NCBI RefSeq assembly: GCF_000699445.3 | Contig: NC_067196.1 | Span: 33,500,616 to 33,564,615, forward strand | Reading direction: 5' to 3' | DNA: 64,000 bases | Origin: Schistosoma haematobium | Lineage: Eukaryota > Platyhelminthes > Trematoda > Strigeidida > Schistosomatidae | In this document: piece after piece, positions 1-10,024 of the stretch | Layout: every line of letters starts with the position of its first letter | Position numbering within the stretch: the stretch's first letter is position 1 | Notes under the pieces: model-generated | The model's input: only the letters and a program-made list of their open reading frames with translations | The model's database searches: none | What the model was told of the DNA's origin: nothing | Translations under genes and position numbers: made by a program

Positions 1-297
1 AAGAAATCTATTTACCAGTCAAATTATGATCAAGGATTGAATTTTTTTACTGTAGAAATTCACTTATTAAACACATTATATTAAATAAGAAAGATTGGTT
101 CAGTAAAGTGTTCTTTTTCTGGCGAATTCGGCAAATCGCAAATATACATATTTATTCTTTCAGGATGATAATGATTGTAATAATACTGATAATAAACTTC
201 TGTTACACATGGTAACAGTAAGGTAGAATAAACAAAGGTTCTCAAAGAAAATGTTTTAAACTGGGAAATTAATAATTATTTGGTATTGTTTACTTGA
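1..297. other. AT-rich DNA, nothing recognised
   Basis: No reading frame, repeat copy or RNA motif could be recognised here. Confidence 0.5.
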
Positions 298-605
298 ATC
301 TTCTCACTGACGAGTCCTAAATAGGACAAAACGTGCGTCCTGAAATTCACTGCTAGCTACTATCCATTTTTGCTCATAATGTTTGTGAATTAATGCAATA
401 TTCGAGCAATACCCACAGTATGTATATATGCCAATAAGAGACTGATCAATGGGTGTTCTAAACATCAATGGGAAGAATCAAATAAGTAATATTAAGTGAA
501 ATTAAACTTTATCCCATTGCACAAGCAAGTGGCTGTGAGATGCAAGTACATCCAGCTGACGAGTCCCAGATGAAACGAAAAGCGCGTCTTGTATTTTATC
601 CTTGT
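298..605 (+). repeat. Type A hammerhead repeat, head-to-tail partial dimer (A1)
   Basis: Two Sm-alpha-type hammerhead cores lie head to tail, the first starting CTGA at 307 and the second at 556. Between them is the type A linker (ccaataagagactgatca, then cattgcacaagcaagtggct). The tRNA-like head is deleted in this copy, which shortens the monomer from about 345 to 249 bp. Both ribozymes look dead: the first has AAAA in place of the GAAA core, and the second has lost stem II pairing. Confidence 0.75.
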
Positions 606-892
606 TTATAAAATTATTGATCGTTTGGTTGTTAATAGCTCAAATATTCATCAAATGATATATAGGGAAATAATCATTAGGAAATAGTGGCTCGGCAGGA
701 CAATATAAAATGTTGAAATTGAGATTAAATGTAATTAGGAGAATCTTAGAAACAGAAATAAATCAGTTGGGAAGATAGAAGATCTAAGGAAAAGATAGAA
801 GAGGAAGCAGATATCTATAAAGGAACAAGAGAATTAAGAATTAATATATAAAAATGGAAACAAATCAGAACAGAGAATAAGGTGTAAGTTTG
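606..892. other. AT-rich DNA, nothing recognised
   Basis: There is a purine-rich stretch around 720-850, but no gene or repeat copy was recognised. Confidence 0.4.
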
Positions 893-1016
893 ATGACGTT
901 CTTTTTTTGTTGTTTAAGCTGACTGGTTTGGTCGTAGAGCTTTTATCATTCTTCTGAAAAAAAACGTTATCAGCATAAACGTCTACTTGAGCTACAAATC
1001 TTCTGTACTGTCTCAA
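893..1016 (+). repeat. Family D foldback-type repeat, degenerate copy (D1)
   Basis: It shares 'ggtttggtcgtagagct' and 'gagctacaaatcttct' with copies at 16727 and 21985. This copy has lost most of its second arm. Function unknown. Confidence 0.5.
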
Positions 1017-1295
1017 TAAGATATACTCTCTGAAAACATGTTTTAATGAACTTGAAAAACTAAATATTAATAATACCCTTAAAACATTCACTAATAGTCA
1101 ATTTTGTTTGATTTGTTATATTACATTTTATATAAAGTATAAGAGATAGAAATGTATTTTCTTATTGTTCTATATGATGTTTTTTTATATTAATTGGAAA
1201 TAGACATTGAAACGCATATGCATGCATAAAAAATAGTCATTTTATAGTTATTGTAAAACATTAAATGTTTTAGTTTGAATGAAATCTAAAAAGAT

Positions 1296-1655
1296 TTTTT
1301 TTTTATTGAAATCATGAGTCGATTGAAGCTAAACCACATGGAAAACCTGGGAGCACTGGACGACCGTTTCGTCCTAGTATGCCACTCCCCAGCAGTGTGC
1401 ATCCACGATCCTGCACCTCGCGAGATTCGAACCCAGGACCTATCAATCTCGCGCCAAGCGCTTAACCAACTAGACCACTGAGCTGGCATCCGATGGTGTT
1501 AATGTCTAACCTCAACCAATCCACGAAATTGGGCGACCACCTTCCATTGTACTGAGCTAGACAGCTAATTCTACCCGACATGGATTAGCTCCACTGGTCA
1601 CGGCTTCCAGGTTTTCCATGGTGGTCTAGCTTCAATTGACTCATGATTTCAATCA
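1296..1655 (-). repeat. Type B hammerhead repeat with inverted right end (B1)
   Basis: On the minus strand this holds the tRNA-like head (A box near 1480, B box GGTTCGAATC near 1430-1440) followed by a decayed hammerhead. The CTGAGGA core has become CTGGGGA, so the ribozyme is dead. At 1605-1655 the type B right end (ccaggttttccatggtggt) reappears in the opposite orientation, so the insertion is a foldback. Confidence 0.7.
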
Positions 1656-2854
1656 AAAACTTAACAATATCCACAACACCTAAACTGATAAAATGATTTT
1701 CTTTGTTTTTTTCGTTTTTTTTATTTTTTCAAGATCGAAATGAACATTTCTGTGAAAATGTAATCACCAAATACAAAGTTAAATGCAATCAAAGTTACCA
1801 TTTTAACTGGGAATCGTTAAATTTAGTATTTTTGAATAGTATTGTTAAATGTATATACATAAGTACATTTACATATGTTCTATGTACTATTATAATTTAC
1901 ATTTTTCTTTACATTTTTAATACGATAAATTAATTACATAATCAACATGTACCTCTTTTTCTTCTTCCTGTAATTTTGGGAAAAAAAACTAATTTTGTTT
2001 CTATTTTATTTTAAAATTGTGTGTGTGTGTGTGTGCTTTTGTTTTGGGATAACATCAAAGGTAAAAATTAATTAACACCATAAAGATGCATAAAATGTAG
2101 TTGTGTGTGTATGTGAAATATTAAATGAGTGTTTTAAGTGGTACCAGGTTTTCGTCTAAGTTAAAATTGTAGTTTAATATTTTCAGTTTAAAATAAAACC
2201 ATCTGTATATGGTCTAAATTACATTGCATTTTATAATAAGTACGATATCTTAAAAATAAGTGTTTTAGTATTTATGCAATATTTCTTTTTTGTCGTAATA
2301 AGTATAATGAATTTAACCAGTTAAACACTCTTAGGTAAATAAGTAGAATATTTCTGAACTACGCTAATATTGAGGATTTGTTTCACTTGTTAGACAGACA
2401 AGACAACCTGAAATTTTCACCTTTGTGTACGAAAATATACATCACTTTTGTGAATTGCTACTATATGTAAGGTGAATGAACGTTTTCCGAGTCTAACATT
2501 CAAAAAAGCCTGGTATAACTATAGTCATAACATGCAATATCAAATCATCTTCATCGCATAATTCGCTAAAATGAGGTATGCAATTTTCGGGAATTTAGGC
2601 CACAGTTCTTAAATAAAGTTTTACTATCTCTTTTACATATCGTCGTAAGATAGTAGTTACTTTCAATATTGTACGAAAACATAATTGAATCATTTTTTGG
2701 TATAATCGGTTACGTTATTTAGATTTGGGACAGTCTTCCGTTAAACAGTGATTGAAATCGTAATCTAATTAAGCTGAACCCTCATCTACTGAGAATTATT
2801 ATCTCATTAGTGACTAATTTTGAGAAAAGATTCCCGGAGTTCGAGCAAGAAGCT
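1656..2854. other. AT-rich DNA with a short GT repeat
   Basis: A (GT)n microsatellite lies at 2019-2035. No exon or transposon fragment was recognised in the rest. Confidence 0.4.
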
Positions 2855-3125
2855 AATATTAGAGTTTACCCTTGTAAGATGTAAAGCCGTTGCCTTCCAA
2901 GGACATTGGAAGACGGTTAAACTATTTTATTTTTAGAATAATCGAGGTTCTGCGTACGCACTATTGGGTGACGATTTAGTAGCCAAAAAGAAGAGGTATT
3001 TGCCGCGAGATCTGAAGGTCATCAGTTTGATTCCGGACAAGGTTTGCTTATGCTTTTCTGGGGGTCACATACTGGGATGAAACATCCATCTTCTCCTTCT
3101 TGGATTAGACTATTCTACTTTCACC
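2855..3125 (+). repeat. Highly degenerate type B-like SINE (B0)
   Basis: It has a leader like that of the type B copies ('cttgtaagatgtaa...'), a B-box-like GTTTGATTCC near 3028, and then 'catactgggatgaaac', which matches the stem II loop and GAAAC of the type B hammerhead. The CTGA core is lost, so it is an old relic. Confidence 0.35.
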
Positions 3126-3971
3126 ATGCTCTCTTTTCCTTGAAATCCCAACGCTGACGTTTAACTTACCTTACAAGTTAGTGATTTTTTTCTTAATAAG
3201 CAGTGACATAAATAATTTAAAAAAATGATTCTTTTTTTCAGATTCACAGGTAAAAAAAGGTAAACTTTTCTGTATTTATATCATTATATTACTGTGATCT
3301 TTATAACGTTCATCACTTGTTTTCGGTTAGAAACTTTTATTGAATACCGAAATATACCGAATACTAATGGTACTGTAATAAAATTTGTGAACTTCTGAAC
3401 TAATATGGTTCATCAAATAACACTTTTTATGGGAATTTTATTGGTTGTTTTGCCCTTTATACAGCTACGTATGTTTTCAGCTGAATGTTGAAAACGTATT
3501 TACATTTAAAAATGTAAATTATTTTTTTATTAGTACTACAAATTGAAATTCAAATCAGTGTAATTAGCTCTATAAGTTTGCTACCTGACTTTATTTTCAA
3601 CTAAATGTGTCACCTTCCAATATTTTACACATTTATGTTTTTCTTTGGAAAGTTTCAGAACACACAATGATTTACCATCGTTCCTCTGTTTAAAATAATC
3701 TTTAAAATTCAGTACTACCAAGTCATTAAAATGAGAACTATCACTTAATTTCTTCAAGTTTCAATTAGCTTTTCTTAAGAATAGGAAGAAGAATGCCAAG
3801 CAACAGTCTACAATTAATTACAATTAAAAAATATAATAAATTTATATCCAGTATTGATGCTGACGCTTACAATTATTTTGATAATTTAAACATGATTTAA
3901 CATAGATATGATCGAGTGGTACGACGTAGAGTTAACCAACATATGTGACACATTAAATTTTGAAATGCTTG
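3126..3971. other. AT-rich DNA, nothing recognised
   Basis: No gene or recognisable repeat. Confidence 0.4.
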
Positions 3972-4416
3972 TAGTGTCTGTTATTATGTTAAGCCCATAT
4001 AACTTATTCTGGCCTTCGGACAGGCCTATCTAGTCATTCTACTTGAGTCATATTTTGACCTTGTTAATTATTCGCTTATCAATCTTGACTGTTTTTATAT
4101 GAGCGCATATGTGTGTGCCCTTCTTATCCTATTCATCACATGTCTGTAACTTATTTTTGTGTGACTATAAATAGTGATTAACTCTTGACTAAATCGAGTT
4201 GACTTACTCGCCATCTCCACTGCGCGTTGTTTCACTTCAATCTGTTCCATTCTCTTCATATACGTATTCAATAGTCCATTCTCGTTATTTGACTTATTTA
4301 ATCCGGTTATTGACTAACGTGGTTCAAGCAGATGATTATATACGAGGATAGGTGACATATATATTTCAATAACAATCATTCATATGATTTACTTGAAGTC
4401 AGAACTCGGACCACTA
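3972..4416 (+). repeat. TAGTG...CACTA dispersed repeat, copy 1
   Basis: It matches, at diverged but easily aligned identity, the repeat split by the RTE element at 24.3/28.0 kb and a minus-strand copy at 57.2-57.6 kb. All three begin TAGTG and end C(A)(C/T)TA. Inside is 'gttaagcccatata', a TATA-like 'ttttatatgag' and 'tatatacgaggatag'. The body could be read as an LTR (TGT...ACA, 3975-4374), but the shared sequence extends about 40 bp past that end. Classification is open. Confidence 0.55.
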
Positions 4417-4789
4417 AAGTGGAGAGCCCGTCGACAACATCGTTCGATCTAAATGACGACAAAATAAAGGGCCCCACTAAAAGCTCAATAATATAAAGCG
4501 ATGGTAGCGCCACATTTAACTATAGTGTTCGAATTAGGTTTAACAAATTGGAATTTGTGAATATTAGGTATAATAATCCTTTCTGGATATAAAGAGTGTG
4601 AAATTAATATTCAATGGGTGTGAATTAATTACTAAACGTTTAACTTCCTATAAGAAAATGGTATACTTAGTGTTATACAAACACGAAATCTTATCGGTAA
4701 TTTTGTCAACAATAATACCTACTCTATAGTTAAAAATATGATATTGCTTATTTATCATCATTGATTATAAATCTAAGTGTCATTTCCAG
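4417..4789. other. AT-rich DNA, nothing recognised
   Basis: It starts with a moderately GC-rich tail (4420-4510) after the TAGTG repeat. No coding signal is seen. Confidence 0.35.
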
Positions 4790-4870
4790 ATATTCATGAC
4801 AATATAATTGAATTTGAAACTGCTTCAGAATTGTGTTGCTATGATTGTATGACAATATCAGGTTATTCTG
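4790..4870 (+). other. Candidate internal exon (unassigned)
   Basis: An acceptor-like 'tgtcatttccag' ends at 4789 and a donor-like 'ctg|gtaaca' follows 4870. The 81-nt interval is open in one frame and encodes a Cys-containing acidic peptide (IHDNIIEFETAS...CCYDC). No family was recognised and no partner exon was found, so this could be chance. Confidence 0.15.
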
Positions 4871-5234
4871 GTAACACCATACAAATTAGTGTAATAAGTA
4901 TATTAAAATGCATTATTAGTTCTTATTTCACCATTAATTTTAATAACATATATTTACCTTTAGAATTCGTAAAATTTACCTTTTGAAGAACGTAGTTATA
5001 TTAAATACATTACTACACATATAAGTCAAACTACATACAGATTAATCACAATAGTCTGATTGAATCAAATTGTGTATTGTTCAACGAAGATTTCAATAGT
5101 AGAACAAAATTTTGCTTTATTGACGTATTAGCATGCTGTTACAAACCTTCTGAAATGCAATGAATCTTTAAAAAATGATTAATATTTACCGACCAAAGAC
5201 AATATATAGTGAATGAAATTTCTTCTCACTTACA

Positions 5235-5490
5235 TATACACACAATCTTAACACTTTTCGTTTCACACCACATGTCTTTTACACAATAATGCAAATACCT
5301 ACTTTAAACATTTTTAACATTGATTGGATGACTTATTCAGTATACAGTAAACTGGACAACCATGTACCTATTTTTATTCGATAATTTGATGTTTGATTAT
5401 ATTTCCTTGAAAAAGCTTGAACCAAATCGCCAGACAAAACGTTGGATTTACTTCAAATTCTTTCGTTGAAATTTAACAAATACATTCTTA
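5235..5490 (+). repeat. Dispersed repeat E, copy 1
   Basis: It is about 90% alike by eye to 31043-31296 ('ccttgaaaaagcttgaacca', 'caaaacgttggatttacttc'). No coding capacity was recognised. Downstream, 5505-5595 matches the complement of a segment near 54340-54465 inside PLE DNA, so E may be part of a PLE terminal region. Confidence 0.6.
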
Positions 5491-5599
5491 CTCCTTAATG
5501 TCTCACATCAACTTGGCACTAAAATACTGTGAAACTATTCGATCAAATTTAGACGAAATTTCCTATTTAATGAAAGTGAATGTTTAGACAACTTTTAGA

Positions 5600-6404
5600 A
5601 CATCTGCTAGATAATTTGGAAGGAGTAAATTAAAATTATAAGTTATTCAAGACTTTATATAATAGGACATGTTATTCAATATTATTTAATTTGATTTGTT
5701 TATTTGTAAGTACTAACAAATAGTTTTATAGTTGATTATACACCATAGTGTAATATGCTGACGTCATTATTAAGGGTGAAATATTACTATCATAGAACAT
5801 TTTGGGTTATCAAGTAAACGTGTAACAGAATAATCGAAAAGAACGAAGATATATCACATTGTGTGATAAAGCAAATGATCGTAGTTTATATTTAATTACA
5901 ACAATTCGTAATAATTAAAAGGTATTATCATAACAGATATATACTTTAGCTTTAATTAACATTCTAATAATCTATTCATGAACGGAGAATAAAAATTTGG
6001 ATAAAAAGGAATGATTTATTATCCAGATAGTAAACATTCACATGATTAACACACAACAACATTGTTTTCAAATGTAAGAAAATGTTATATATACATAAAC
6101 ATGGAATATTCTAACCTGGAAGCAATTAAACATCTTAACTTGCGCTAAAAATTTAATATTATACGTAGTAACATAAAGTGAATAGTATTAGATCATTATT
6201 ATATATATATCTGTTAACATAACCTTTTTGTCAATTGATCTCTAGTTTGCAATACGATTCTATGATTATTTCAAACCTGAAGAACAGAATAACTGAACGG
6301 ATATACATTCGATGGTGATCATTATGACAATGATGAGATGTTTTACAATGTAATGACTATATTTCTTTTATATTCAAATGACAAAATGTATGTAACTATA
6401 TTAA
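5600..6404. other. AT-rich DNA, nothing recognised
   Basis: No gene or repeat was recognised up to the Gypsy element's target duplication. Confidence 0.4.
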
Positions 6405-6498
6405 ATCATTGTTGGGGACGATAGATCCCCAAACTCATATTTTTAAATTTTATCTTATCGATCATCGAATCGATTAAATGTTAGATATTTTTATTGGG

Positions 6499-6606
6499 GT
6501 CAATTCATGAACTATCGATTAAAGGCGCAAATAGGTCAATTGATGAACTATCGATTAAATGTACAAATAGGTCAATTGATGAACTATCGATTAAATGTTC
6601 AAATAG
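6499..6606 (+). repeat. Three 36-bp tandem units in the LTR U3
   Basis: The units are built on 'gtcaatt(g/c)atgaactatcg' followed by 'attaaa...caaatag', and a fourth partial unit follows. They lie about 60 bp upstream of the TATA box, where enhancer repeats usually sit in LTRs. The same block is at 11141-11248. Confidence 0.85.
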
Positions 6607-6666
6607 CAGTCAATTGTTGATTAATGTTCAAAAATCTTCCATGACAATATCGATTGTAAATATTTG

Positions 6667-6674
6667 TATAAATA
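6667..6674 (+). promoter_or_regulatory. LTR TATA box
   Basis: TATAAATA is followed about 30 bp later by the likely start of the transcribed R region. The 3' LTR copy is at 11309-11316. Confidence 0.6.
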
Positions 6675-6896
6675 CGCTTGACTTGTATGCTTGATCTGAT
6701 CTGCCTGCCTGACTTGTTATCTGCTGTTGTCTGTAGAATACACTTTCTACACCTTACCCAGACTTCTTGATCGAGTTAGCAGAGTTGGGGACAACGGACC
6801 AGAATAGGCTATCGAGTCGCTGAATCATTGATCCTTCGTTCGTTCGAGTAAGACGCATCAGTAATCGCATTCAAGCAATAACGAAGCATAACAAAT

Positions 6897-6912
6897 TGGC
6901 GACGGTGGTTTT
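6897..6912 (+). promoter_or_regulatory. Candidate primer-binding site
   Basis: TGGCGACGGTGG starts three bases after the 5' LTR, and TGG pairs with a tRNA CCA end. Elements of the CsRn1 clade are reported to use tRNA-Trp, but the primer cannot be assigned from this sequence. Confidence 0.45.
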
Positions 6913-6917
6913 GAATT

Positions 6918-8690
6918 ATGGACCCTGCCAAACTTGAACTGTTACTTGAACAGCAGCTAAAATTGATGCAAATGTTAATGGAGACCAAGGTTACGCCTCC
7001 CTTACAGCCAAGCACGTCTAGTTCAACCACGGCACCATCAGTAGATGGCATCGCAAATAGCATAGCTGAATTTCATTACGATCCTGATTCTAATGTTACT
7101 TTTGAGATGTGGTTCAGGCGATATGAAGATCTATTTAAATTTGATTTCGCCAATCAAGATGATGCTTGGAAAGTGCGGCTGCTACTTCGTAAACTGGGTG
7201 CAAATGAGCTGGACAAGTATTGCAATCTGATCCTGCCGTTGAACCCACGAGACCGATCATTTGCAGACACAATTCAAACATTAAGCCAACATTTTGGCGA
7301 TAACTCGTCACTGTTTAATACTCGTTATCGTTGCTTGAAGCTAACTATGAACGAAGATGATGATTTTCTTACGCATGTGGGCGTCGTCAACCGCGAATGC
7401 GAACGCTTCCGGCTAAAGTCCTTGACTGAAGATCAGTTTAAAGCCCTGATCCTTATTTGCAGCCTACAGCACCAAAAGTTCAGTGACTTACGAACAAGGC
7501 TATTAAGTCGTTTAGATCAAGAGCCAAAACTCACCCTGAACGATATAGCTAATGAATATCAACGTCTCATCAATCTGCAACGAGACACTTCTATGGTCCA
7601 GAGTGGTGGATCTAGCCGATTTGAAGTACGAGCGGTGCAACAGACACCTCGCAAAAACAAACACGTCCCCGCTTCATCCAGTCCATCTCACTCCAGCTCT
7701 AGACGACAGACTAAAGCAACTCCTCCTTCTCCTTACTGGCAATGTGGTGCATGGCACTACGTTCGAAACTGCCCATTTAATCAACATCGATGCAAGAAGT
7801 GTAAGGTTATTGGTCATAGGGATGGTTTTTGTCTGACGAAGAAGACTCCAAGTCAATCCAGAAATACCAAAAAGACCCTTCCTAGATCCCGCACCAATTC
7901 ATTGAGCTTAGTATCTTCGTGTCAAAGCTCATCACCAAGTCAGAGAAAATTTATTACTGTTAACATTAATGGGCATTCATCTAAATTACAAACAGATACA
8001 GCATCAGATGTCACTATCCTTTCTCGTAAGACTTGGATCAAAATGGGCAGCCCAAACTTGCAGCATACAACGCAAAAGCCTCGTACTGCGTGTGGTAACT
8101 ACCTTCACCTGCTAGGACAAATGGAATGTACAGTCACTTTCCGTGATTTGGCATTTGTTGGGGTATGCTACATAACGCCAGCTGACCTAAATTTGCTCGG
8201 GTTAGATTGGTTCGACCACTTAAATTTAGCTGATGTCCCGTTGAATACCATATGCAACCTGGTATCACAACCCCAACTACGACAACAACCACACGACTTG
8301 GAAGCTTATACGAGGAACCTAATGACGCAGTTTTCGACTATTTTCCAACCTGGATTGGGTCGCTGCTCTGCTATGAAAGCAACACTTCGATTGAAAACTG
8401 GGGCTAAGCCTGTTTTTCGCCCAAAGAGACCTGTCCCTTATGCAACATTACAAACAGTAGATGAAGAGTTGAACCGCCTTCAACAACAAGGAGTTATCAC
8501 TCCCGTTTCCTACTCTGCATGGGCAGCACCTATTGTGGTTATTAAGAAGGCCAACGGCACGATACGTATATGTGCTGACTTTTCAACAGGTCTCAATGCA
8601 GCTCTAGAACAACATCATTATCCCCTGCCTGTTCCCGCAGACCTATTTACCATGCTGAATGGGGAAGATTTTTCGCTAAGCTGGATCTAG
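6918..8690 (+). CDS. Gag, protease and N-terminal RT of the Gypsy element
   Basis: One frame encodes Gag, aspartic protease and the start of reverse transcriptase. The ATG is 24 bases after the LTR. Gag carries a CX2CX4HX4C knuckle (CKKCKVIGHRDGFC). Just before it is a second motif whose first Cys appears replaced by Tyr (residue 273, PYWQCGAWH). The protease active site reads DTASD (residue 360) rather than the usual DTGSD, and related worm elements may share this. LNLLGLDW follows. RT begins around residue 500 (VIKKANGTIRICADF). The frame leaves RT at about 8664 because one G is missing from a G run, and the last residues up to 8690 are out of frame. Confidence 0.9.
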   Translation: MDPAKLELLLEQQLKLMQMLMETKVTPPLQPSTSSSTTAPSVDGIANSIAEFHYDPDSNVTFEMWFRRYEDLFKFDFANQDDAWKVRLLLRKLGANELDKYCNLILPLNPRDRSFADTIQTLSQHFGDNSSLFNTRYRCLKLTMNEDDDFLTHVGVVNRECERFRLKSLTEDQFKALILICSLQHQKFSDLRTRLLSRLDQEPKLTLNDIANEYQRLINLQRDTSMVQSGGSSRFEVRAVQQTPRKNKHVPASSSPSHSSSRRQTKATPPSPYWQCGAWHYVRNCPFNQHRCKKCKVIGHRDGFCLTKKTPSQSRNTKKTLPRSRTNSLSLVSSCQSSSPSQRKFITVNINGHSSKLQTDTASDVTILSRKTWIKMGSPNLQHTTQKPRTACGNYLHLLGQMECTVTFRDLAFVGVCYITPADLNLLGLDWFDHLNLADVPLNTICNLVSQPQLRQQPHDLEAYTRNLMTQFSTIFQPGLGRCSAMKATLRLKTGAKPVFRPKRPVPYATLQTVDEELNRLQQQGVITPVSYSAWAAPIVVIKKANGTIRICADFSTGLNAALEQHHYPLPVPADLFTMLNGEDFSLSWI

Positions 8691-10024
8691 CTGATGCTTA
8701 TTTGCAAGTGGAAGTAGATGAAGCATCAAGAGAGCTGTTAACTATCAATACTCATCGTGGTTTGTTCCAGTATAACCGTCTACCTTTCGGAGTCAAAACT
8801 GCACCATCTATTTTCCAGCAACTAATGGATACCATCCTATCAGGTATCTCGGGAGTCGCGGCTTATTTGGATGACATTTTAATTGTAGCAACGACATTAG
8901 AACAGCTACGAGAACGCACGACATTGGTACTGCAACGCATCAGTGACAACGGTTTCCGGTTACGCCTAGAGAAATGCCAGTTTTATTTGCAGTCGGTAAA
9001 ATACTTGGGGTTCATTTTCGATGCCGACGGCCGCAGGCCGGATCCTGAGAATATCCGAGCTATCAAACTGATGCCAACTCCTACTAATGTCTCGTCACTA
9101 CGTTCCTTCCTGGGACTTGTCAGCTATTACTCAGCGTTCGTTCCATCGATGCATGATATTCGCGCCCCACTGAATAGCTTACTGCAGAAGAACAGCTCTT
9201 GGAACTGGACTAAACAGTGTGACGCTGCCTTTTGTAAACTGAAGTCCATTATTAGTTCGGAATTGCTGTTGACACACTACGATCCAGCCATGCCGATCAT
9301 CGTAGCTGCAGACGCTTCCGCCTATGGCCTAGGCGCTGTTATCTCCCATCAGTTCCCGGATGCATCGGAAAAAGCCGTTATGCATGCTGCCCGCGCACTA
9401 ACCCCAGCAGAAAAAAAATACAGCCAGATAGAAAAAGAAGCGCTTGCACTTGTGTTTGCTGTGCGCCGTTTCCACAAGTTCCTGTACGGTCGGAGATTCA
9501 CGCTTCTCACAGATCACAAGCCTTTACTCGCAATATTCGGGTCGAAATCTGGCATTCCAGCTCATTCAGCAAATCGCCTTCAGAGATGGGCTTTAGCACT
9601 CTTGGGGTATGATTTCGAAATCCAGTACCGACGCACTCAACAATTCGGTCAGGCGGATGCCTTATCACGGCTCATTAGTGACCAGTTGGCGGCTGAGGAA
9701 AACACGGTAATCGCATCTCTGCTAGCGGAAGACCACGCCGAATGTTATCTGACGACCGCAATACGAACTTTGCCGGTATCTGCAGTGGACATACAAAATG
9801 CTTCTAAGAGCGACCCCATCATCAGGATGACTATGAGCTATGTCACCAACGGTTGGCCGACTAAGAAGTTTGATAGTGATATAAAACAGCTGTATCAGCG
9901 GCGGGATTCTCTATGCATTGTGAACGACTGCTTGATGTTCGGAGAGAGAGTGGTTGTGCCAGAATCCCTTCGTGCAAAAGTGCTGAAACAGTTCCACCTT
10001 GGTCATCCGGGGTTAGACGAATGA
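8663..10024 (+). CDS. RT core, RNase H and integrase zinc-binding start
   Basis: The frame resumes right after the G run at 8661-8664. RT carries LPFGVKTAP and the catalytic YLDD (8864-8875). RNase H follows with AADAS, IEKEALAL and LLTDHKPLL, which supply its acidic residues. The connecting segment leads to the integrase HHCC domain (FHLGHPG). A second missing G in the run at 10009-10012 then sends the frame to a stop at 10024. The domain order RT-RH-INT is the Ty3/Gypsy arrangement. Confidence 0.9.
   Translation, partial: GRFFAKLDLADAYLQVEVDEASRELLTINTHRGLFQYNRLPFGVKTAPSIFQQLMDTILSGISGVAAYLDDILIVATTLEQLRERTTLVLQRISDNGFRLRLEKCQFYLQSVKYLGFIFDADGRRPDPENIRAIKLMPTPTNVSSLRSFLGLVSYYSAFVPSMHDIRAPLNSLLQKNSSWNWTKQCDAAFCKLKSIISSELLLTHYDPAMPIIVAADASAYGLGAVISHQFPDASEKAVMHAARALTPAEKKYSQIEKEALALVFAVRRFHKFLYGRRFTLLTDHKPLLAIFGSKSGIPAHSANRLQRWALALLGYDFEIQYRRTQQFGQADALSRLISDQLAAEENTVIASLLAEDHAECYLTTAIRTLPVSAVDIQNASKSDPIIRMTMSYVTNGWPTKKFDSDIKQLYQRRDSLCIVNDCLMFGERVVVPESLRAKVLKQFHLGHPGLDE

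Larger units (their letters stand above)
6410..6893 (+). repeat. 5' LTR of the Gypsy element
   Basis: It starts TG and ends CA, and matches 11052-11535 base for base by eye. It holds three 36-bp tandem units (6499-6606) and a TATA box (TATAAATA, 6667-6674). The 66-codon ORF in it arises from the tandem units and is not a gene. Confidence 0.95.

Noticed and set aside
3972..4416. CACTA-superfamily DNA transposon
   Set aside because: The ends are in the reverse polarity (TAGTG first), no target duplication is seen and there is no transposase.
6494..6694. 66-codon ORF, present again at 11136-11336
   Set aside because: It reads through the 36-bp tandem units of the LTR and is duplicated only because the LTRs are identical.
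8655..8702. Programmed ribosomal frameshift in the Gypsy pol gene
   Set aside because: The break is in the middle of the RT domain, no slippery heptamer is seen, and a missing G explains it. Gag, protease and RT already share one frame.
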